Below, piece after piece: positions 8,265-16,624 of a stretch of 64,000 nt of DNA. How positions within the stretch are numbered: position 1 is the stretch's first letter; each line of letters starts with the position of its first letter. Both the position numbers and the translations under genes were made by a program. The notes under the pieces were generated by a model, which ran no database searches, was not told the origin of the DNA, and saw only the letters and a program-made list of their open reading frames with translations. The DNA is taken from assembly GCA_902492655.1 (NCBI GenBank), contig CABUMF010000007.1:1-64000 (forward strand), written 5' to 3'. Origin of the DNA: an uncultured Eubacteriales bacterium. GTDB taxonomy: Bacteria; Bacillota; Clostridia; HGM11514.

Positions 8265-8906
8265 TTACCTGCAAATGAAAATCCGTTCTGCGTCCTCCCC
8301 GGAAAGCTCGAAAATATCGGCAAAATCGTAGGAAACCGCAAACTGGCCGATAGCCCCGTCCTCACCGTAGGCGGTAACGGATGCGCAGGAAATGCCGTCA
8401 ATTTCAACCGTGTCGCCGATTGAAAAAGCGATGTCCCCTTCCCAGCCCTTCATGCTCATGATGCTGCCGAAAACATCACGAATTGTCCAGGGAAGCTCGC
8501 CCCTTTCGATAACTACAGCCTTGCTTGCGTCATCGTAGGAAACAGAGCAGCCGATAGCCTCGGCAACCGCACGAATCGGCACGAAGGTTGTCCCGTTAAT
8601 CACACGGACATGAGCACCGAGCTCTTTGACCTCGCCGTTGACGGTTATGTAATCGGTGTTATTTTTAAAAGTAACCTTTGTGGTGGAAATCCATGCAACC
8701 ACCGTCTGAGTGGAGCCGTACCAGTTGATTTCCGCACCGAACGCCTCTAAAATACTGCGAACGGGCACAAAAGCAACATCGTCCCAAATTTCGGAAGTAA
8801 TATCAGTTTCAGTACCGTCAATTCTCACCGTCATGGCTGAAGCTGCTGTGAAAGCAGAAAAAACCAGAATGGCGGAAAGAACGAAAACCGCAATTTTCTT
8901 AAACAT
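8265..8906 (-). CDS. Secreted copper-amine-oxidase N-terminal (stalk) domain protein
   Basis: A 213-residue protein with a signal peptide (MFKKIAVFVLSAILVFSAFT, cleavage after ASA). The mature part has two copies of the stalk-domain motif: DDVAFVPVRSILEAFGAEI near residue 42 and INGTTFVPIRAVAEAIGCSV near 102, each followed by a short beta hairpin. These domains bind cell-wall material or act as spacers and do not imply oxidase activity. The last 75 residues resemble nothing I recognise. AAAGGAGGG lies 4 nt before ATG at 8906. It sits between two large operons with its own promoter and terminator. Confidence 0.8.
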   Translation of the reverse strand: MFKKIAVFVLSAILVFSAFTAASAMTVRIDGTETDITSEIWDDVAFVPVRSILEAFGAEINWYGSTQTVVAWISTTKVTFKNNTDYITVNGEVKELGAHVRVINGTTFVPIRAVAEAIGCSVSYDDASKAVVIERGELPWTIRDVFGSIMSMKGWEGDIAFSIGDTVEIDGISCASVTAYGEDGAIGQFAVSYDFADIFELSGEDAERIFICR

Positions 8907-8937
8907 GTTACCCTCCTTTGGTATTTAACCAATTAAT

Positions 8938-8966
8938 ATAATACCAAAAAGCAAGGCAAAAATCAA
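8938..8966 (-). promoter_or_regulatory. Promoter of the stalk-domain gene
   Basis: Minus strand: TTGATT (8966-8961), 17 bp, TATTAT (8943-8938). The -35 box overlaps the stop codon of the aroE/K gene. No terminator is seen between the two genes, so read-through from the aro operon is possible. Confidence 0.55.
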
Positions 8967-10195
8967 CCTTTGTAACAGTTTTGTAATATCTTTTTTACAC
9001 ATTCGTCAATACTTCCGTTGTTTTCGACTGAAAAATCAGCAAATTGCACATATAAATCATGTCTTTTCTCATAAAGCTCAAAGACTGCCTCACGGCTTTT
9101 TGAAAGAGGTCTGCCGGAAAGGTCTAAGAGGTCGAGGTCACGGCTTATGTAAAAAATTCTGCCGTTTCGGTGGAGGCTTTTGTAGTTTTCGTGTTTTGTC
9201 ACGATGCCGCCTCCGGTAGCTATAACCTTGCCCGAAAGCATACCGACAGTCCTTGCCACATCACCCTCAATCAGCCTGAAGCCCTCCTCGCCGAAGGCTT
9301 CAAAAAGCTTTGGAATTTCAGTGTTTTTCTGCTTTTCGATGTACTCGTCGGTGTCGATAAACTCCCTGCTAAGAAGCCTTGCCAGCTCCTGCCCTACAGT
9401 GGATTTTCCGCAGCCGGGCATACCGATAAGCACGATATTTTCCATTTCGGCATCGGTTTCGGATATGATTTTTTCAAAAAGCTCCTCCCCCGATTCCTTC
9501 CCGAAAAAGTGATCGTACGCATAAACGGCTTGAGCGGCGAGCATGGGAAGCCCCGACGTGCATTTGATCCCCAAAGCCTCCGCCTCCATAATCAGCTCGG
9601 TTCTTACGGGGTTGTAAATCACATCAATCACGCCACTAAGCTTAGTAAACGGCTTAAGGGAAACGGGTGAATTTTCCACATTCGGGAACATCCCCACAGG
9701 GGTTGTGTTAATTAAAACCTCGGCATCGTAGTGGCATTTTATGTTATCGTAATTCCATTCGCCGTGCCTTGAAACCGTCACAATTTCAGCACTTTCGCTT
9801 AGCTCGCAGGCGGCACGGGCGGTGAGGCTTGTGCCTCCGCTCCCCAAAATCACGACCTTTTTGCCCGTAAGGGAGATGCCCGCACGCCTTGCCATGTAGA
9901 GAAAGCCTGCGATGTCGGTGTTGTAGCCGTAAAGCTTTCCGCCGAGGTTTACAACGGTGTTTACAGAGCCGATTTTTTCCGCCTCGGGTGAAATAAAGTC
10001 AAGAAACTCCATAGCGTCCTTTTTGTAAGGAATGGTAATGTTTATGCCCTTGAAATTCCGCTCCCCGAAGAACTGCGGCAGCCCTTCCCTTTCGATTTCG
10101 CAAAGCTCGTAGCTGTAATTTCCGATTTTTTTGTGTATAACTCCCGAGTAGCTGTGACCTAACTTTTCGCCGATAAGACCGTACTCCAAAATCAC
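8963..10195 (-). CDS. aroE-aroK: Fused shikimate dehydrogenase - shikimate kinase
   Basis: A 410-residue bifunctional protein for two successive steps of the shikimate pathway. Residues 1-245 are AroE: EKLGHSYSG, NITIPYKKDA with the catalytic Lys, YNTDIAGF, and the NADP loop GSGGTSLTARAA. Residues 250-410 are AroK: Walker A GMPGCGKST, FIDTDEYIE with the shikimate-binding Asp, ATGGGIV and a GRPLSK lid. The ATG overlaps pheA by 4 nt. In many bacteria these are separate enzymes. The fusion places dehydroshikimate reduction and shikimate phosphorylation in one chain. Last gene of the aro operon. Confidence 0.93.
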   Translation of the reverse strand: MILEYGLIGEKLGHSYSGVIHKKIGNYSYELCEIEREGLPQFFGERNFKGINITIPYKKDAMEFLDFISPEAEKIGSVNTVVNLGGKLYGYNTDIAGFLYMARRAGISLTGKKVVILGSGGTSLTARAACELSESAEIVTVSRHGEWNYDNIKCHYDAEVLINTTPVGMFPNVENSPVSLKPFTKLSGVIDVIYNPVRTELIMEAEALGIKCTSGLPMLAAQAVYAYDHFFGKESGEELFEKIISETDAEMENIVLIGMPGCGKSTVGQELARLLSREFIDTDEYIEKQKNTEIPKLFEAFGEEGFRLIEGDVARTVGMLSGKVIATGGGIVTKHENYKSLHRNGRIFYISRDLDLLDLSGRPLSKSREAVFELYEKRHDLYVQFADFSVENNGSIDECVKKILQNCYKG

Positions 10196-11328
10196 ACCTC
10201 CGAATAGCTGCCGAGGTAAGAAAAGTCCATTTCCGCCTCAAGCTCCGAAAGAAGCCTGATAAGCTCGTCCGAGTAAACAGAAACATCCATTTCGAGGTAG
10301 AACATGAACTCAAAATCCCTGTTTCTTATGGGGCGGCTTTCGATTTTTGTAAGGTTAATCCCGAGAGCCGCAAACTTTGACATAAGGTCGTAAAGAGAGC
10401 CGGGGCGGTGCGGAAGGCGCACGATTACGCTGATTTTGTCCGCTCCGGGGTAAATTTCGGGGTTCTTTGAAATGCAAATGAACTTGGTGTAGTTGTTGGA
10501 AAAGTCCTGAATATCCTCTGCGATAACCGACAGTGCGTAAAGCTCGGCGCAGATGCCCGAGGAGATTGCGGCGATGTCGCTTCTGTCGCTTTCCGCAACC
10601 ATTTTTGCGGCGATAGCGGTGTTTTCGCAAACGGTGACCTTAATGTTTTTGTGCTCCGACAGGAATTTTTCGCACTGACCGATAGCCTGCTCGTGCGAGA
10701 AAACCTCCTTGATTTTTGAAATATCGGTTCCCTGTTTTGCAAGGAGGCAGTGGTTAATCTGAAGCCTGGAGCTTCTCACGATGCAGAATTTGTGGGAATC
10801 CATAAGGTCGTAAACCTCGCCCACACTGCCGTGAATGCTGTTTTCAACGGGCAGAATGCCGTATCTGCAAAGCCCGTGCTCCACCGCATCGAAAACGCTT
10901 CTGAAGGTATTCATGTACATAATCGTGGGGTTTTGGAACAGCTTGTCGCAGATTTGCTGAGAATACGCTCCTTCCGTACCCTGACAGGCAACGGTTGCGG
11001 ATGAGGGGAACATTTTATCGGTATTCTCGAGAGACTCTTTAATTCTTTTTGAGGTTTCGCTCTCGCCTCGAATTAAGCTACCCTGATAGGAGCGGCTGAG
11101 GTCAAAAAGCGTGTTGTAAAGCACTTTGAGATAGAGTGACATATCTTCGGGTTGCATAGCGGTAACACGAGCCACAACATCTCTTTCTCGGCTGCGGTTG
11201 AGTATCGGGAGATTGTTTTCCGCCTTGAATTTCGCCACCGAAGCGGCAAGCTCCATGCGCTTAACAAAGAGTGCGGAAAGCTCATCGTCGACACTGTTAA
11301 TCTGATTTCTGATTTCTTCAAGATTCAT
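10192..11328 (-). CDS. pheA: Bifunctional chorismate mutase / prephenate dehydratase
   Basis: A 378-residue P-protein leading to phenylpyruvate. Residues 1-85 form the AroQ-type chorismate mutase (MNLEEIRNQINSVDDELSAL; ERDVVARV). Residues 110-285 form the dehydratase, with ACQGTEGAYSQ and GILPVENSIHGSVGEVYDL. A C-terminal ACT domain (about 295-370) contains LPHRPGSLYDLMSKFAALGINLTKIESRP in spirit, with the GALV-type loop replaced by HRPGSLY and the ESRP motif present; this predicts feedback control by Phe. Its start shares a base with the aroC stop (TAATG). Confidence 0.94.
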   Translation of the reverse strand: MNLEEIRNQINSVDDELSALFVKRMELAASVAKFKAENNLPILNRSRERDVVARVTAMQPEDMSLYLKVLYNTLFDLSRSYQGSLIRGESETSKRIKESLENTDKMFPSSATVACQGTEGAYSQQICDKLFQNPTIMYMNTFRSVFDAVEHGLCRYGILPVENSIHGSVGEVYDLMDSHKFCIVRSSRLQINHCLLAKQGTDISKIKEVFSHEQAIGQCEKFLSEHKNIKVTVCENTAIAAKMVAESDRSDIAAISSGICAELYALSVIAEDIQDFSNNYTKFICISKNPEIYPGADKISVIVRLPHRPGSLYDLMSKFAALGINLTKIESRPIRNRDFEFMFYLEMDVSVYSDELIRLLSELEAEMDFSYLGSYSEV

Positions 11329-12293
11329 TACAGTTCACATCCTTTAAGAATTGATATAGCCGCCGCCGATTCTATGGGCGGCAGTGCTCTGGGAACAATG
11401 CAGGGGTCATGGCGACCTCTGATTTCAAGCTCTGTGTTTTTCATAGCCTCGATGTCAACGGACATCTGTTTTTTTGCGATTGAAGGTGTAGGCTTAATCG
11501 CAACACGGAACACGATCGGCATACCGTCGGAAATTCCGCCCAGGATGCCGCCGCAGTTGTTGGTTCTGGTTAAAATTTTGCCGTCCGACACGAAAAACTC
11601 ATCGTTGTTTTCCGAGCCGTAGAGATTGCATGAAGCAAAGCCGGCGCCGAACTCAATACCCTTTACGGCAGGGATTCCGAAAACCTCTTTTGAAATAATG
11701 CTTTCAAGGCCGTCGGTGTACATACCGCCAAGCCCCGGGGGAACGCCGTCAATTCTGCACTCTGCGATACCGCCGACGGAATCGAGCTTTTGCCTTGCAA
11801 GGGTAATTTCGTCGAGCATATTCTCGCCGGAATTTCCGTGAATGGAAACGATTTTCGAGGAAACGGTAATCCCCCTTCTTTTAAGTATTTGAAGGGCGAT
11901 GCCGCCTGCTATGCAGTACGGAGCGGTGAGCCTTCCGGAGAATGGACCGCCTCCGCTCATGTCGAGCTTTCCTCCGAATTTAACATACGCCGTGTAATCG
12001 GCGTGCCCGGGCCTCGGAACGATTTTGAGGTTTTGGTAGTCCTTAGACCGAACATTGGTGTTTTTGATAACCGCGCGAACCCTTCCGCAGATTTTGCCGT
12101 CCTCGATTCCCTCCTCGAAAACCGGAAAATCCGCCTCCCGCCTCGGGGTTGAATATTGGCTGTTTCCGGGGGCACGGCGCTTTAGAAAATCATAAAGCTC
12201 ATCGAAATCCACGCTTTCCCCCGTCGGAAGTCCCTCGATAACACAGCCTATCTCCGGGCCGTGGGATGAGCCGAAAATTTTAATATTCAGCAT
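11328..12293 (-). CDS. aroC: Chorismate synthase
   Basis: A 321-residue enzyme converting EPSP to chorismate with reduced FMN. Motifs: FGSSHGPEIG at 7-16, RREADFPVFEEG, RPGHADYTAYVKFGG, SGGGPFSGR(L)TA, and DPCIVPRALPPIESA at the C-terminus. GGAGGTG precedes ATG at 12293, so the 42 in-frame codons upstream are not used. It overlaps the end of aroA by 14 nt. At 321 residues it is shorter than most family members (about 350-390), mainly in internal loops; all core motifs are present. Confidence 0.93.
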   Translation of the reverse strand: MLNIKIFGSSHGPEIGCVIEGLPTGESVDFDELYDFLKRRAPGNSQYSTPRREADFPVFEEGIEDGKICGRVRAVIKNTNVRSKDYQNLKIVPRPGHADYTAYVKFGGKLDMSGGGPFSGRLTAPYCIAGGIALQILKRRGITVSSKIVSIHGNSGENMLDEITLARQKLDSVGGIAECRIDGVPPGLGGMYTDGLESIISKEVFGIPAVKGIEFGAGFASCNLYGSENNDEFFVSDGKILTRTNNCGGILGGISDGMPIVFRVAIKPTPSIAKKQMSVDIEAMKNTELEIRGRHDPCIVPRALPPIESAAAISILKGCEL

Positions 12294-13473
12294 AAATTTC
12301 ACCTCCGAGCGTTTTGAAATCGTCAAAAAATGAGGGGTAAGATTTGTCAGCCGCCTCAGCGCCGAGGATTTTAATTTCCCCGTCCGAAATGACCGACGCA
12401 ACGGCTGAAGCCATAACAATTCGGTGGTCGGAGTAGGAGTTTACAACTCCGCCAGAAAGCCTGCCGTTGCCGGTGATTTTCAAGGAATCACCCAAAATTT
12501 CGGCTTTACCTCCGAGGGAGTTAATCATATCGGAAACCGAAACAAGCCTGTCGCTTTCCTTGAGCCTCAGCCTGCCTGCGTTTTTAAATACCGTCACGCC
12601 CCGCTTTGAAGCCGCAACAACCGCAAGAGGCGGCACAAGGTCGGGGATTTCCGAAACATCGACCGTATCCTCCTTTGCGGCGGACAAAAACGCCTTGTCG
12701 CCTTGGGTTGAGGCTATGTCAAGCCCCAAAACACGAACATCACAGCCACATTCGCAAGAAGCCAAAAAGAAAGCGGCATTAGACCAGTCCCCGTCACAGA
12801 TTGTGCTTTTCGGGGACTTAAATTTCTGATTTCCGGGGATGAAATAGCCCGTATCCGTAAGCTTTATTTCGATACCGAAAAGGCGAAGGGTGTCTATCGT
12901 CATATCAACATACGCACCCGACTGTAGGGGCGAAAGAAGTGTAATTTTGCTGTCCTCACAGCAGGAGGGGAGTGCCATAAGAAGCCCCGAAATGTACTGG
13001 GAGCTTATATTTCCGTTAATTGAAAATTCTCCTCCCGTAAGCCTCCCCGAAACGCTCATGGGAAGGCTTTCGCTTGAAAACCGACAGCCGTGCTCCGCCA
13101 TTTGGCGCACAAGGTCGGTAAAGGGCCTTGTGGGGAGCCTACCCTCGCCCGTCATTGTAAAGCCGTCTGAAAGGCAGGCGGCAACGGGGAGCAAAAACCT
13201 TGCTGTAGAGCCGCTTTCGCCGCAAAAAAGCTCGGGATTTTCGGGGGATTTCCCCATTTTTATCACAACCGAATCGGAATTTCTCAAAACATTTGCCCCC
13301 AAAGCGGAAACGCACCGCATGGTGGCTTCGATGTCCTTTGAAAAGCCATTTATGAAGATTTTCACAGGCTCCTCGCAAAGAGAAGCGCAAATTATTTTTC
13401 GGTGGGCGTCGCTTTTTGAAGAAATTGCGCCTATCACGCCCGAAAGTTTTTTTGGTTTTACAGTCACATTCAT
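12280..13473 (-). CDS. aroA: 3-phosphoshikimate 1-carboxyvinyltransferase (EPSP synthase)
   Basis: A 397-residue enzyme joining PEP and shikimate-3-phosphate. SSKSDAHRK near residue 18 and LKESDRLVSVSDMI near 305 are family signatures, and SDHRIVMA near 344 is the C-terminal one. The PEP/glyphosate loop reads CGESGSTARFLLP: relative to the enteric GNAGTAMRP loop the Pro after the Arg is Phe, and Ala/Thr positions differ. The effect on inhibitor sensitivity cannot be told from sequence. It overlaps aroB by 4 nt and aroC by 14 nt. Confidence 0.93.
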   Translation of the reverse strand: MNVTVKPKKLSGVIGAISSKSDAHRKIICASLCEEPVKIFINGFSKDIEATMRCVSALGANVLRNSDSVVIKMGKSPENPELFCGESGSTARFLLPVAACLSDGFTMTGEGRLPTRPFTDLVRQMAEHGCRFSSESLPMSVSGRLTGGEFSINGNISSQYISGLLMALPSCCEDSKITLLSPLQSGAYVDMTIDTLRLFGIEIKLTDTGYFIPGNQKFKSPKSTICDGDWSNAAFFLASCECGCDVRVLGLDIASTQGDKAFLSAAKEDTVDVSEIPDLVPPLAVVAASKRGVTVFKNAGRLRLKESDRLVSVSDMINSLGGKAEILGDSLKITGNGRLSGGVVNSYSDHRIVMASAVASVISDGEIKILGAEAADKSYPSFFDDFKTLGGEIYAEY

Positions 13474-14501
13474 GCTTTCAGTCCTTTTGTCGTAAAGCTC
13501 AAAAGCCCGTCAACATTGATTTTTTTAAGCACGCACTTTCCGATTTTTTCGGGAACAACGAGGTTTATAAAATCCCCCTGCCTTTTTTTGTCGGACAGGG
13601 CTACACTGACAAGCTCCTCAGCCGAAAACTCGGTTGAAATTGGAAGACCGCAGGCAATGTTTGCATTGATAATTTTTTCTCTAGCCTCGCTGTTTTCGCC
13701 GGATGCAATCACCATGCCGATTGCAACTGCGTGCCCGTGAGTGATTTTGAAATCCGAAAGCTTTTCGATGGCGTGCCCCAATGTATGACCGAAATTAAGA
13801 AGCTGACGAAGCCCGGTGTCACGCTCGTCCTGCTCCACAACAAACGCCTTAAGCTCGATGCACCGCTTAACCACCGCTTCCGTGTCAAACCTTCCTTTTG
13901 CAACGGTTTCAAAAAGCTCCTCATCGAAAATTGCGCCGTATTTGAGTGCCTCCGCAACGCCGTCGGCAAACACCTCTTTTGGAAGGGTTTTGAACGTGTC
14001 GCAGTCGCAGATACAAAGAATTGGCTGATAAAATGCGCCCATGAGGTTTTTTCCGGCATTGAGGTTGACAGCGGTTTTGCCGCCCACCGAGGAATCAATA
14101 CCGGCAAGGAAGGTTGTGGGGATTTGAACAAAGTCGATACCCCGCAGGAAAAGTGCCGCCGCAAGCCCTGCCGTATCACCGCAAACTCCGCCGCCGAGGG
14201 CGATTGCGAGGTCGCTCCTTGTGATGTGCGCCTTCGCCATAGCCTCTAAGATTTCCGACAGCGTGGAAATATTTTTTGACTCCTCTCCGTTTTTGAAAAC
14301 AAAGCTTTCCACCCGAAAGCCTGCGTCGGAGAAGGATTTTTCAACGGTTTTTCCGTAGAGCGGAAACACGATGTCATCGGAAATAATAAACGCCTTGCAA
14401 GGCTTTTTTACGCTCTTTGTAAGCTCTCCCGCACGGCTCAGGAGTCCGTTTCCGATAACGCAGTCATATCCGCCTTGGACATTAACTCTGACCTTTTGCA
14501 T
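13470..14501 (-). CDS. aroB: 3-dehydroquinate synthase
   Basis: A 343-residue enzyme cyclising DAHP to dehydroquinate, NAD- and Zn-dependent. NAD-binding GGGVCGDTAGLAA near residue 99; PTTFLAGIDSSVGGKTAVN; metal ligands in ADGVAEALKYGAI, NFGHTLGHAIE and HGHAVAIGM. It overlaps tyrA by 20 nt and aroA by 4 nt, so it is translated as part of the coupled operon. A dehydroquinate dehydratase gene (aroD/aroQ) is not found in this window. Confidence 0.94.
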   Translation of the reverse strand: MQKVRVNVQGGYDCVIGNGLLSRAGELTKSVKKPCKAFIISDDIVFPLYGKTVEKSFSDAGFRVESFVFKNGEESKNISTLSEILEAMAKAHITRSDLAIALGGGVCGDTAGLAAALFLRGIDFVQIPTTFLAGIDSSVGGKTAVNLNAGKNLMGAFYQPILCICDCDTFKTLPKEVFADGVAEALKYGAIFDEELFETVAKGRFDTEAVVKRCIELKAFVVEQDERDTGLRQLLNFGHTLGHAIEKLSDFKITHGHAVAIGMVIASGENSEAREKIINANIACGLPISTEFSAEELVSVALSDKKRQGDFINLVVPEKIGKCVLKKINVDGLLSFTTKGLKA

Positions 14502-15321
14502 AACTTTTCTCCCCCTTCGAGATTTCCTCTTTTAAAATTCTGCCCTCAGCCAGAAGCCTAATAAGCTCCTCACGGTTTTCGCTTTGCAAGGCATCGGAAT
14601 ACTCCTTGAGGTGCGAAATAAGCAGGTCGATTTCATAGGTTAAGTTGTCGGCATTTTGCAAAAACAAATCCGCCCACATATTTTCGTTAAGCTTAGCAAC
14701 CCTTGTTAAGTCCTTGAAGCTTCCTGCCGAAAAGCCGAAATGACGCTTGGCAGAAGGGGATTTCACAAACGCTCCCGATGCGATGTGGGCAAGCTGAGAG
14801 GTGTAGGCAATCATTTTGTCATGCTCCTCGGGGGTTGAAAACTGAAAATGCGAAAACCCAAGCTCCTTCATAAATGCCTCGTATTTATGAGGGATGGAGC
14901 TTCCCATAACAATAAGGGATGCGCCCTCAAAAAGACTGTCGGTTGAATATTCCGTGCCCCAGCATTCCTTGCCAGCCATGGGGTGTGCGCCAATAAATGT
15001 AAACCCGAATTTTTCGGCAAGCGGTGAGCAACAAGCACAAACCATGCGCTTTGTACCGCCGAAATCGGTAAAAATGGTGTTTTTCCCGAACTTTGGGGCA
15101 TACTTTTTTGCAAACTCCACCGTCAGATGCGGATAAAGGGCGGAAATAATTATGTCGCACCGACCGAAATTCCCTTCAAGCTCCCCCGAAACAATACCCT
15201 TTTCGATACAGTCGGAGAGAACCTCGGGAAGATCGTAGCCCAGCACCTCATGACCGCATTTTGCGGCACGCTTAGCGGCAGATGCACCGATAAGCCCGAG
15301 GCCTGCGATGCCGATAATCAT
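14482..15321 (-). CDS. tyrA: Prephenate dehydrogenase
   Basis: A 279-residue enzyme giving 4-hydroxyphenylpyruvate for tyrosine. N-terminal Rossmann motif GIAGLGLIGASAA, then FTDFGGTKRMV, FIGAHPMAGKE with the catalytic His, and YTSQLAHIASGAF. No ACT domain is present, so control probably lies in transcription attenuation and at AroF. ATG at 15321 forms an ATGA overlap with the aroF stop and has GAGGT 7 nt upstream; the GTG at 15330 is less likely. Confidence 0.92.
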   Translation of the reverse strand: MIIGIAGLGLIGASAAKRAAKCGHEVLGYDLPEVLSDCIEKGIVSGELEGNFGRCDIIISALYPHLTVEFAKKYAPKFGKNTIFTDFGGTKRMVCACCSPLAEKFGFTFIGAHPMAGKECWGTEYSTDSLFEGASLIVMGSSIPHKYEAFMKELGFSHFQFSTPEEHDKMIAYTSQLAHIASGAFVKSPSAKRHFGFSAGSFKDLTRVAKLNENMWADLFLQNADNLTYEIDLLISHLKEYSDALQSENREELIRLLAEGRILKEEISKGEKSYAKGQS

Positions 15322-16325
15322 AATCTGCACCTCAGGGGCAGAATTTTCTGAACCTTACCTGAAATTTCAGCGAACTGCTCGGGAGTAACCGACTGCGCAC
15401 CGTCGCAAAGAGCGTGTGCAGGATCGTTGTGAACCTCGATGATAAGCCCGTCCGCACCGCAAGCAACCGACGCAAGAGCCATGGGAGCAACAAGCTTGGC
15501 AACGCCTGTTGCGTGGCTCGGGTCAACGATAACCGGAAGGTGCGTCATGGTTCTGATGTAAGCAACGGAAGCCAAATCAAGAGTGTTTCTGGTAACTGTT
15601 TCAAAGGTTCTGATACCTCTTTCGCAGAGGATAACATTTTCGTTACCGCCTGCCATGATGTATTCTGCGCTCATAAGCCATTCCTGAACGGTGCTTGCAA
15701 GACCACGCTTTAAGAGGATAGGCTTATTGGTTTTGCCGAGCTCTTTGAGAAGCTCAAAGTTCTGCATATTTCTTGCGCCGACCTGTATAATGTCCACATC
15801 GGAGAAAAGGTCGAGATGAGAAAGGTCCATAATTTCGGTAACAATGGGAAGTCCCGTTTCTTTCTTAGCCTCAAGAAGAAGCCTTATGCCCTCTCCACGA
15901 AGTCCCTGGAACGCATAGGGGGATGTTCTGGGCTTGAAAGCACCCCCACGGAGAGCCGATGCGCCTGCCGCCTTAACAGCCTTTGCGATGCCGATAATCT
16001 GCTCCTCGCTTTCAACGGAGCAAGGTCCTGCTATAATACCGAAGTTATCGCCGCCAAAAGATGCGCTGCCTGCGGAAACAACCGAATCGCCCGGGTGGAA
16101 CTTTCTGTTTGCGTTTTTGTATGGCTCCTGAATTCTCTTGACATCATCGACAATATCGAGAGATTTGAGAAGATCCGCATCCAAATGGGAGGTATCGCCG
16201 ATAAGTCCCATAATGGTTGTTTGAGCGCCCTCGCTTATGTGGATTTCCACATTGCTTTCCTTCAGCCAAGTCTTGAGGCTTTCAAGCTGGGCGGGATCGT
16301 AATCCTTTTTGAGCATTAAAATCAT
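15318..16325 (-). CDS. aroF: DAHP synthase, class I-beta, with N-terminal regulatory domain
   Basis: A 335-residue first enzyme of the aromatic pathway. Residues 1-75 form the ferredoxin-like (FL) regulatory domain; the KDSA-like barrel follows with [45 protein letters not shown] and VDPSHATG. The FL domain in Thermotoga and Bacillus-type enzymes mediates Tyr or prephenate inhibition. Start ATG at 16325 lies 11 nt after AAAGGAG, which itself directly follows the attenuator hairpin. First gene of the aro operon. Confidence 0.94.
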   Translation of the reverse strand: MILMLKKDYDPAQLESLKTWLKESNVEIHISEGAQTTIMGLIGDTSHLDADLLKSLDIVDDVKRIQEPYKNANRKFHPGDSVVSAGSASFGGDNFGIIAGPCSVESEEQIIGIAKAVKAAGASALRGGAFKPRTSPYAFQGLRGEGIRLLLEAKKETGLPIVTEIMDLSHLDLFSDVDIIQVGARNMQNFELLKELGKTNKPILLKRGLASTVQEWLMSAEYIMAGGNENVILCERGIRTFETVTRNTLDLASVAYIRTMTHLPVIVDPSHATGVAKLVAPMALASVACGADGLIIEVHNDPAHALCDGAQSVTPEQFAEISGKVQKILPLRCRL

Positions 16326-16345
16326 ATTGTATCAAACTCCTTTGT

Positions 16346-16379
16346 AAAAAAATAAGAACCGCAATTATTTTGCGGTTCT
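16346..16379 (-). terminator. Attenuator terminator in the aroF leader
   Basis: Minus strand: 9-bp perfect stem AGAACCGCA / TGCGGTTCT, 7-nt loop, then TATTTTTTT. It lies between the leader-peptide stop (16410) and the aroF ribosome site. Its 5' arm ACCGCAA is also complementary to TTGCGGT inside the leader coding sequence (16431-16425), which gives a competing antiterminator of 7 bp. Confidence 0.85.
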
Positions 16380-16409
16380 GTAAAAGCATGAATTAAAATA
16401 GTTATTATT

Positions 16410-16496
16410 TCATCTTTCAGCCATACCGCAATAAGCCTTACCGAAAAAGTAGGTAAAGCAATAAAAGTAGTATGTAGCTGAGTATGAATTGTTCAT
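16410..16496 (-). CDS. Tyr/Phe-rich leader peptide of the aro operon
   Basis: A 28-codon reading frame, ATG at 16496, TGA at 16412-16410, with GGAG 7 nt before the start. The peptide contains 6 Tyr and 4 Phe, concentrated in the run YYFYCFTYFF at residues 9-18. Ribosome stalling there when charged tRNA-Tyr or tRNA-Phe is scarce would leave codons 22-24 (TATTGCGGT) free to pair with the terminator 5' arm and let transcription continue into aroF. When both amino acids are plentiful the ribosome reaches the stop codon and the terminator can form. The composition and layout match a classical leader-peptide attenuator. No function outside regulation is expected. Confidence 0.85.
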   Translation of the reverse strand: MNNSYSATYYFYCFTYFFGKAYCGMAER

Positions 16497-16531
16497 AGCA
16501 TTTCTCCGAAAATTAAAACTTAACTGTTTTT

Positions 16532-16560
16532 ATTTTAGCACAAAAAAATATGTTTGTCAA
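16532..16560 (-). promoter_or_regulatory. Promoter of the aro operon
   Basis: Minus strand: consensus TTGACA (16560-16555), 17 bp, TAAAAT (16537-16532). The inferred start near 16525 gives a short leader before the leader-peptide ribosome site. Confidence 0.8.
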
Positions 16561-16564
16561 CCCC

Positions 16565-16610
16565 CAAAATAAAAAAATAAGAGAACGCAAAAATTATTCT
16601 TTGCGTTCTC
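16565..16610 (-). terminator. Terminator after the 860-residue secreted protein gene
   Basis: Minus-strand stem GAGAACGCAAA / TTTGCGTTCTC (16610-16581) followed by a T-rich tract. It insulates the aro promoter from the upstream gene. Confidence 0.8.
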
Positions 16611-16624
16611 AAAACAGATAAATA

